From: UBA2386 sp046306335
GTDB taxonomy: Bacteria > Planctomycetota > UBA1135 > UBA2386
Direction of reading: 5' to 3'
Assembly: GCA_046306335.1 (NCBI GenBank)
Contig: JBKDXM010000003.1
Span: 1 to 41,260, forward strand
DNA: 41,260 bases
The notes beneath the pieces are model-generated. The model was given only the letters and a program-made list of their open reading frames with translations, was not told the origin of the DNA and made no database searches. Positions 36,345 to 41,260 of this stretch are shown here, in pieces (position 1 is the stretch's first letter; each line of letters opens with the position of its first letter). Both the position numbers and the translations under genes were made by a program.

Positions 36345-37052
36345 TCACGCGCCGTCCTCCGCCGCGCGCAGCACGCCGCCGTCGAGCCGCAGCCGCCGGT
36401 CGCACGCCGCCGCCGCCGCCGCGCTGTGCGTGACGACGACGAGCGCGGCGCCGTGCGCGCGGCGCAGGCCGTGCAGCAGGTCGAGCACCGCCGCCGCGGC
36501 GGCGTCGTCGAGGTTGCCGGTCGGCTCGTCGCACAGCAGCAGCGCGGGCTGCGGCGCCAGCGCCCGCGCGACGGCGACGCGCTGCTGTTCGCCGCCCGAC
36601 AGCACGTCGGGCCACGCGTCGGCGCGGTCGGCGAGGCCGACCTGCGCCAGCAGTTCGCGCGCCCGCGACCGCGCCGCCGCGCGCGGCGCGCCGGCGAGCT
36701 CGAGCGGCAGCGCGCCGTTCCCGGCGCCGGTCAGCGTCGGCAGCAGGTGGAAGGCCTGGAACACGAAGCCGAGCCGGCGCGCACGCAGCGCCGCGCGCGC
36801 GCCTTCGTCGGCGCGCACGACGTCGACGCCGCACGTGGTGATCGCGCCGGCGTCGGCGTCGTCGATGCCGGCGATCAGGTTGAGCAGCGTCGACTTGCCC
36901 GAGCCGCTGCGGCCGAGCACCGCCACCGCTTCGCCGGCGGCGACGTCGAGGTCGACCGCGCGCAGCACCGCCCGCAGCGCGCCGCCCTCGCGGACGGACT
37001 TGGCGACGGCGCGCAGGGTGAAGACGGGCGGGGCGGACGGCATCGGCAGCAT
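36345..37052 (-). CDS. LolD/MacB-type ABC transporter ATPase
   Basis: A 235-aa ATPase, typical length for LolD-like proteins. Walker A is GRSGSGKS (residues 47-54, K53), the Q-loop is FVFQAFHLLP, the signature LSGGEQQRVAVARAL, Walker B LLLCDEPTGNLD, and the switch His is in VVTHS. It powers the FtsX-type permease encoded directly downstream, and with the AttH lipoprotein forms an AttEFGH-like mechanotransmission-type exporter. Two ATGs (37052 and 37043) are possible starts; the earlier is used here. The frame is open upstream to 37175 but that part is not family-like. Confidence 0.9.
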   Translation of the reverse strand: MLPMPSAPPVFTLRAVAKSVREGGALRAVLRAVDLDVAAGEAVAVLGRSGSGKSTLLNLIAGIDDADAGAITTCGVDVVRADEGARAALRARRLGFVFQAFHLLPTLTGAGNGALPLELAGAPRAAARSRARELLAQVGLADRADAWPDVLSGGEQQRVAVARALAPQPALLLCDEPTGNLDDAAAAAVLDLLHGLRRAHGAALVVVTHSAAAAAACDRRLRLDGGVLRAAEDGA

Positions 37053-37216
37053 GTTCGCGCAAACCGGGGCGGATTGGATGCGCCGTCGCAGACGATTCTG
37101 CGCGCGGGCCACCGCAGGTGGATGCGGCACGACCTCCCCTCGTGCGAACCTCCCCGCCGGGCGGTTGGGAGGCACCGAGTCCTGACGTCGACGCGCGCCG
37201 GCGATCTCCTACGCGC

Positions 37217-37588
37217 CTACTTCGGCGCGCGGAAGACCTGCTGCCACTCGGCGCGGGTCAGCACGTCGCGCAGCGCGAAGCGCAGCTCGACGAGGCGGGC
37301 GTCGAAGGCGGCGTTGGCGGCAGCGCAGTCGCGGATCCGCGCCTGCAGCTCCGCCTTGGTGACGTCGCGGCGCTTGGCGAGTTCGCACCACGCGGCGAAC
37401 GCCTGCTCGCGCTGCGCGCGATGCGCGGCCAGCGCCTCGTCGACCTGCGTCAGGATCGCCTCGGCCTGGGCGAGGCGCACCGGCTCGACGACCACCTTCT
37501 GCACCGCCGGCCGGACGCGCTCGAACGGCCGCGCCAGCGACGCATCGCCGCCGCCGAACAGCAACATGTAGAGGACGACCCAGATCAT
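37217..37588 (-). CDS. Small exported or membrane-anchored helical protein, unknown
   Basis: A 123-aa protein starting MIWVVLYMLLFGGG, a hydrophobic N-terminal segment that would export or anchor it; the rest is predicted helical, with many Ala, Arg and Glu and the ending LTRAEWQQVFRAPK. It resembles in general form short periplasmic helical proteins of the Spy/CpxP kind, but I cannot assign it to a family. Its ATG overlaps the stop of the upstream lipoprotein gene (ATGA), so the two are translationally coupled and probably act together. The ABC transporter ATPase gene follows 164 bp downstream on the same strand. Confidence 0.65.
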   Translation of the reverse strand: MIWVVLYMLLFGGGDASLARPFERVRPAVQKVVVEPVRLAQAEAILTQVDEALAAHRAQREQAFAAWCELAKRRDVTKAELQARIRDCAAANAAFDARLVELRFALRDVLTRAEWQQVFRAPK

Positions 37589-38088
37589 CGCGCGCCCTCC
37601 GCCGTCGCCGGCAGGTCGAGCGCGGCGCGCAGCGTCAGTTCGCGGAACCGCTCCACCTCCAGCCATGCCGCGTCGTCGAGCCGGCTCGCCGCCTCGGCGC
37701 GGATCGCCAGCGCCCGTTCGGCGCGGCGCTGGTTGCCGTCGCGGGCCTCGCGCAGCGCCGCCTCGATCGCCGTGCGCGGCGCGTCGTAGTCGGCGTGCAG
37801 CGCGCGCAGGCGCTGCGCCGCGGCGTCGCGCGCCTCGGCGGCGTCGGCGACGAGCCGTTCGAGCTCGTCGGCGAGCGCCGTCAGCGACGCCTGCTGCGCC
37901 GGTTCCGCGACCCGGCGCGGGATCTCGCGCCGCAGTTCGGCGAACGCGGCGGCGGCCTGTGCGCGCGGCGTCACCGCGTGGGCCGCGCAGCTGGCCACGA
38001 TGGCCGCAGCGGCGGCGAGGGCGGCGAGGTGAGTTGGCAAGATCCGGCGCGGGCCGACGGCCGTGGGGCCGACGATGCGTGTGGTCAT
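37585..38088 (-). CDS. Helical lipoprotein, unknown, coupled to the next gene
   Basis: A 167-aa protein. The N-terminus has a hydrophobic segment ending in IVASC, a good lipobox, so it is probably a lipid-anchored envelope protein. The mature part is almost entirely charged helix (for example AEARDAAAQRLRALHADYDAPR), likely coiled coil. No family is recognised. An ATG at 38097 is an alternative start. The 4-nt overlap with the following gene implies joint expression. Both may form a small envelope stress or structural pair, which is a guess from layout only. Confidence 0.62.
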   Translation of the reverse strand: MTTRIVGPTAVGPRRILPTHLAALAAAAAIVASCAAHAVTPRAQAAAAFAELRREIPRRVAEPAQQASLTALADELERLVADAAEARDAAAQRLRALHADYDAPRTAIEAALREARDGNQRRAERALAIRAEAASRLDDAAWLEVERFRELTLRAALDLPATAEGAR

Positions 38089-38253
38089 GCGGGGCATAGG
38101 CACTCGGGCGCAACGCGGCACGGGCGAAGCCCGGCGACAGCGCGGTGCACCGTAGGCGGGCGCTGCGGCGGCGGCAACGGCGCGAGCCCGAACCCGGGCG
38201 ACGGCCGCAAGGCAACGGCGCGGCATCGCCGCCGACGAGCGCGGATGTCGCCC

Positions 38254-38282
38254 TTCCGACACCGCCGCCGGTGGCCTAACCT
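38254..38282 (+). promoter_or_regulatory. Promoter-like element of mqnE
   Basis: TTCCGA (38254-38259), 17 bp, TAACCT (38277-38282), within the extended match GGCCTAAC also found before mqnC. The mqnE ATG is 27 nt downstream of the box, with a C-rich leader lacking a Shine-Dalgarno sequence. Confidence 0.55.
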
Positions 38283-38309
38283 CCTCGCCCCCCGCCCCCC
38301 GCTCCGCTG

Positions 38310-39449
38310 ATGAACGCCTTCCAGTACGCGCACCTCGACGACTCGCTCGCCACCAAGCTGATCGCCCGCGCCGGGCTCGGCGACATCGACGCCAAGGTGC
38401 AGAATCGCGAGCGCCTGTCGTTCGAGGACGGCGTCCGGCTGTACGAGACGCCGCACCTCGCGGCCGTCGGGTTGATGGCCCACCGCGTGCGCACGCGCAT
38501 GCACGGCAAGAAGGCCTACTTCAACATCAACCAGCACGTCAACTACACGAACATCTGCATCTACAGCTGCAAGTTCTGCGCGTTCGCGGCGAAGGAGGGC
38601 GAGGAGCGCGCCTACCTGATGACGCCGTCGATCGTCGAGCAGAAGGTGCGCGAGCAGCTGCACCGGCCGATCACCGAGGTGCACATGGTCGCCGGCATCC
38701 ACCCGACGATGCCGTACGAGTACTACCTCGACGTCGTGCGCGCGGCCAAGCGCGCGCGGCCCGACATCCACGTCAAGGCCTTCACCATGGTCGAGATCGA
38801 CCACATGCTGAAGATCTCGGGCAAGAGCGAGGAGCAGGTGTTCGCCGACCTGCGCGAGGCCGGCCTCGGCAGCTGCCCGGGCGGCGGCGCCGAGGTGCTG
38901 GTCGACCGCGTGCACAAGGCGGTGTTCCGCGAGAAGCAGGGCCCGCAGGGCTGGCTCGACACCGCGCGCAAGGTGCAGAAGGCCGGCTTCAAGATGAACG
39001 CGACGATGCTGTACGGGCACATCGAGCGCGTCGAGGAGCGCGTCACGCACCTCGTCAAGCTGCGCGAGCTGCAGGACGAGTGCGGCGGCTTCATGGCCTA
39101 CATCCCGCTGGCGTTCTGGCCGTACCACACCGACCTGGAGAACTTCGGCCACGTCACCACCGGCCACCTCGACCAGCGCTCGATCGCCGTCGGCCGCCTG
39201 ATGCTCGACAACTTCCCGCACATCAAGGCGTACTGGATCATGCTGACGCAGGAGTCGGCGCAGACGGCGCTGTCGTTCGGCGCCAACGACATGGACGGCA
39301 CGGTGACCGAGGAGAAGATCACCCACGACGCCGGCACCACCGAGCCGCAGGCGCTCAACCCGCAGCAGCTCGCGCACCTGATCCGCGAGGCCGGCTACGA
39401 GCCGGTGCAGCGCACGACGGTGTACGAGGAGATCGGCGCGGGCGCGTGA
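38310..39449 (+). CDS. mqnE: Aminofutalosine synthase MqnE
   Basis: A 379-aa radical-SAM enzyme that makes aminodeoxyfutalosine from 3-[(1-carboxyvinyl)oxy]benzoate and SAM, an early step of the futalosine menaquinone pathway. The cluster cysteines are C83, C87 and C90 in CIYSCKFCAFAA. Family segments include INQHVNYTNIC, HMVAGIHPTMPYEYY, KAFTMVEIDH, LGSCPGGGAEVL and LYGHIERVEERV. Length is normal. It is distinguished from MqnC by these segments. Together with mqnC in this window it shows that the organism makes menaquinone by this route. Confidence 0.95.
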   Translation: MNAFQYAHLDDSLATKLIARAGLGDIDAKVQNRERLSFEDGVRLYETPHLAAVGLMAHRVRTRMHGKKAYFNINQHVNYTNICIYSCKFCAFAAKEGEERAYLMTPSIVEQKVREQLHRPITEVHMVAGIHPTMPYEYYLDVVRAAKRARPDIHVKAFTMVEIDHMLKISGKSEEQVFADLREAGLGSCPGGGAEVLVDRVHKAVFREKQGPQGWLDTARKVQKAGFKMNATMLYGHIERVEERVTHLVKLRELQDECGGFMAYIPLAFWPYHTDLENFGHVTTGHLDQRSIAVGRLMLDNFPHIKAYWIMLTQESAQTALSFGANDMDGTVTEEKITHDAGTTEPQALNPQQLAHLIREAGYEPVQRTTVYEEIGAGA

Positions 39450-39475
39450 GGCGGGCGCTGGGTGGGCCTGCGCGG

Positions 39476-39481
39476 TAGGCT
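39476..39481 (+). promoter_or_regulatory. TANNNT box directly before mntA
   Basis: TAGGCT lies 7 nt upstream of the mntA ATG, with no ribosome binding site, fitting a leaderless transcript. The identical hexamer stands 6 nt before the ATG at 40621. Confidence 0.42.
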
Positions 39482-39488
39482 TCCGCGC

Positions 39489-39899
39489 ATGGATGCTGCC
39501 GAAGCGATCGCCGCGGTGCGCCGGGTCCTCGCCGAGGAGCCGGAGGCGCGCTGGGCCTATGTCTTCGGTTCCACCGTCCGCGGCGGCCGCTACCGCGACG
39601 TCGACGTGGCCGTGATGCCGACGGCGAAGGCGACGCTCGCCGGAATCGGCGGTTGGGTCGCGCGACTGGAAACAGCCGTCGGCTGCAAGGTCGATCTCGT
39701 CGACCTCACCAACGCCGAACTGCCCTTCGTCGGACCCATGCTGAGGGAACGCGCCGTCGTCGTCGACCGCGACCCGGCGGCACGGCACGCATGGGAGGCT
39801 TCGACCACGTCGCGCTGGCTCGACTTCGAGCCCTCCTACCGCGAGTTCCTGGCCGTCCGGGAACGAGCCGCCCGACTGCGACGGGAGCGCTCGGCCTGA
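39489..39899 (+). CDS. mntA: MntA-type nucleotidyltransferase antitoxin
   Basis: A 136-aa minimal nucleotidyltransferase. The catalytic motif is G27-S28 in FGSTVRGG followed by D37-V38-D39. In HepT-MntA toxin-antitoxin modules MntA neutralises HepT by adding AMP units to a tyrosine near the toxin active site. The gene overlaps hepT by one base (TGATG), the usual order of antitoxin first. A third acidic residue, as in VDLVDL, completes the active site. The start is supported by the TAGGCT box 7 nt upstream and the family's short N-terminal helix. Confidence 0.88.
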   Translation: MDAAEAIAAVRRVLAEEPEARWAYVFGSTVRGGRYRDVDVAVMPTAKATLAGIGGWVARLETAVGCKVDLVDLTNAELPFVGPMLRERAVVVDRDPAARHAWEASTTSRWLDFEPSYREFLAVRERAARLRRERSA

Positions 39900-40315
39900 T
39901 GGTCGATCCGGAGGCGATGCGGCGGCGCCTCGCCCTGCTGCGGGACGCGCTCGCGGACCTGCGGCGCTACCGCGACCGCTTCGACGCCGACGCCCTGCGG
40001 CGGGACCGCGACGCGCAGCACATGGTGCTGCACGCGCTCTACGTCGCCGCGCAGTCGACGATCGACATCGCCCTGCACGCCTGCGCCGACGCCGAGCAGC
40101 CGACGGCGACGACCTATCAACAGGCGTTCGCCCACCTCGCCACCAGCGGCCGCCTGGACCAGGCCTTCGCCCGCAAGCTGATGGGTTGGGCCGGGCTGCG
40201 CAACGTGCTCGCGCACCAGTACGCGTCGATCGACCTCGGCCGCGTCGCTGCAGCATTGCACGGGGAACTCGACGACCTCGATCGCTTCGCCGCGATCGCC
40301 GCGGCTTGGGCGTGA
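39899..40315 (+). CDS. hepT: HepT-like RNase toxin (DUF86)
   Basis: A 138-aa helical HEPN-type ribonuclease. The active-site motif R101-x4-H106-x-Y108 is intact in LRNVLAHQY, including the tyrosine that MntA modifies. Other family features are the central AAQSTIDIALHA helix and the closing helix after VAAALHGELDDL. When not AMPylated such toxins cut RNA (tRNA in a studied case) and stop growth. The one-base overlap with mntA ensures coupled synthesis. Toxin and antitoxin both look intact, so the module is probably functional. Confidence 0.88.
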   Translation: MVDPEAMRRRLALLRDALADLRRYRDRFDADALRRDRDAQHMVLHALYVAAQSTIDIALHACADAEQPTATTYQQAFAHLATSGRLDQAFARKLMGWAGLRNVLAHQYASIDLGRVAAALHGELDDLDRFAAIAAAWA

Positions 40316-40620
40316 AACGGTTGCGGCCCGTGCCGCCTGCCGCGGCGCGTGGATGCGCGATCGGGCCGGCGCCTTCGACTGCAGGCGCATCGGTCGATGC
40401 GCCAAGGCCCGGCGGTGAGCGCCCGGACGCGAAGGCGCGGATCGGGCGGCGTGGCCTTGCAGGACGCAGACTCCTGGCGCACGGCGCTCCGCGTCGGGCA
40501 CCGCAGGGCTTTGTCGACGACCGTCCTGGGCGGGGCGATGGCGCTGCCGGGGGATGCGCCACCCGCGCGCGTCCCTGCCGGCCCGAAGAATCGACGCCGA
40601 AGCCGGCTTAGGCTGGCCGC
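40316..40620. other. Intergenic region after hepT
   Basis: 305 bp with only GC-biased random open frames on both strands. Apart from the TANNNT box before the next gene I see no RNA gene, repeat or terminator. Confidence 0.5.
40609..40614 (+). promoter_or_regulatory. TANNNT box directly before the thiolase-like gene
   Basis: TAGGCT, identical to the box before mntA, sits 6 nt upstream of the ATG at 40621. There is no Shine-Dalgarno sequence, suggesting a leaderless transcript. Confidence 0.42.
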
Positions 40621-41260
40621 ATGGCGACCTCGGTGCGCATCGTGGGCGTCGGCGCGACGCCGGTCGGGCGGCTCGGCCGCAGCGCCGAGGAACTGGCCGA
40701 AGCCGCCCTCGACCGCGCGCTCGCCGACGCCGGCATGGGCCGCGGCGACCTGCAGGGCCTGATCGCCGTGCCGTCGCTGTCGAACCCGACGTTCATGCAG
40801 GCGCACCAGCTCGCCACGCGCATGGGCCTGCTGCCGCACAAACGCATGATCGTGCGCACGATCGACACCGGCGGCGCTGGCCCGATCACGTCGCTCGGCA
40901 CGGCGCGCAACATGATCCTGTCGGGCTGGACCGACACGGTCGCGGTCGTCGCCAGCGACGCGGTGCTGTCGATGGACCGCGAAGCCTTCCGCGCGCGCGC
41001 CGACGAATCGGTGCGCGGCAGCGGCCTGCCGAGCCCGGCCATCCCGCACGGCTACGACCGGATCGCGCAGTGGCACATGCGGCGACACGGCGTCACCCGC
41101 GAACAGCTGGCGATGGTGCCGGCGATCTTCTCGCACTTCGCCGCCCGGCATCCCGACGCGATGTGCCGGCGGCCGTTCGGCGTGGCCGAGGTGCTGGCCT
41201 CGCCGCGCGTCGCGCCGGTCACCAACGTGCTGGAGTGCGCGCGGCGCGCCGACGGCGCCG
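40621..41260 (+). CDS. Thiolase-like protein (partial, runs off the window)
   Basis: The first 213 codons of a thiolase-superfamily protein of the SCP-x/acetyl-CoA acetyltransferase kind. Recognisable parts are VRIVGVGATPVGRLGRSAEELAEAA, the IDTGGAGP segment at residues 81-88 and AVVASDAVLS after it. In active thiolases the nucleophilic Cys lies in the position of this Gly/Ala-rich segment; no Cys is present, so either the chain lacks classical thiolase activity or uses a residue beyond the window. Such Cys-less members are known in the superfamily, often encoded beside a DUF35 OB-fold partner. The C-terminal active-site His and Cys cannot be checked. Confidence 0.8.
   Translation, partial: MATSVRIVGVGATPVGRLGRSAEELAEAALDRALADAGMGRGDLQGLIAVPSLSNPTFMQAHQLATRMGLLPHKRMIVRTIDTGGAGPITSLGTARNMILSGWTDTVAVVASDAVLSMDREAFRARADESVRGSGLPSPAIPHGYDRIAQWHMRRHGVTREQLAMVPAIFSHFAARHPDAMCRRPFGVAEVLASPRVAPVTNVLECARRADGA

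Noticed and set aside
33839..36433. 864-codon plus-strand open frame opposite the permease
   Set aside because: Low-complexity Arg/Ala/Gln translation; the permease and transporter operon on the minus strand explain the region.

Overview
The window is about 41 kb of very GC-rich bacterial DNA with dense coding on both strands. A planctomycete is the best guess. The clues are both radical-SAM enzymes of the futalosine menaquinone pathway, many secreted proteins with Ala-rich signal peptides ending in 'AAQ', a DUF5077/DUF3472 protein, a DUF3332 lipoprotein, and promoter-like boxes unlike the E. coli consensus. This is inference; there is no rRNA or other marker gene to confirm it.

Region 1 (1-22,021) is a defence island. 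It starts with a leftward brxA-brxB-brxC-pglX operon of a BREX phage-exclusion system, with overlapping or nearly touching genes; pglX runs off the window. Divergent from it, across a short control region with two copies of an 18-bp palindrome and a near-consensus sigma-70 promoter, are a DUF2130 coiled-coil/PD-(D/E)XK protein and a DUF2779 protein that joins a Cas4-like nuclease to an exonuclease-like domain. Next is the most unusual gene here: a 1531-aa leftward protein joining a leucine-rich-repeat solenoid, several Cys pairs, two DNA-ligase-type BRCT domains and a C-terminal formylglycine-generating-enzyme/C-type-lectin fold. A 48-aa protein with eight cysteines is encoded divergently from it. 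The island ends with a 2232-aa DUF4011/SF1 helicase/Vsr-like/DUF3320 protein.

Region 2 (22,022-22,704) is a 600-bp gene-free stretch with a perfect 12-bp hairpin, ending at tRNA-Pro(GGG). The tRNA 3' end points toward the defence genes, the expected geometry for an island inserted at a tRNA, although no integrase or second att copy is visible.

Region 3 (22,705-41,260) looks like ordinary chromosome: a secreted DUF3472 protein, oligopeptidase B, small lipoproteins, a TlpA-like thioredoxin, mqnC, a secreted hypothetical protein, a CPBP protease that may be frameshifted, an AttEFGH-like ABC transporter operon (ATPase, double-FtsX permease, AttH/CrtC lipoprotein), two coupled small envelope genes, mqnE, a MntA-HepT toxin-antitoxin pair, and the start of a thiolase-like gene. 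mqnC and mqnE lie 8.5 kb apart but share a promoter-like element (TTCCGA-N17-TAACYT). Several other genes have a TANNNT box 6-7 nt before the ATG, suggesting leaderless transcripts.
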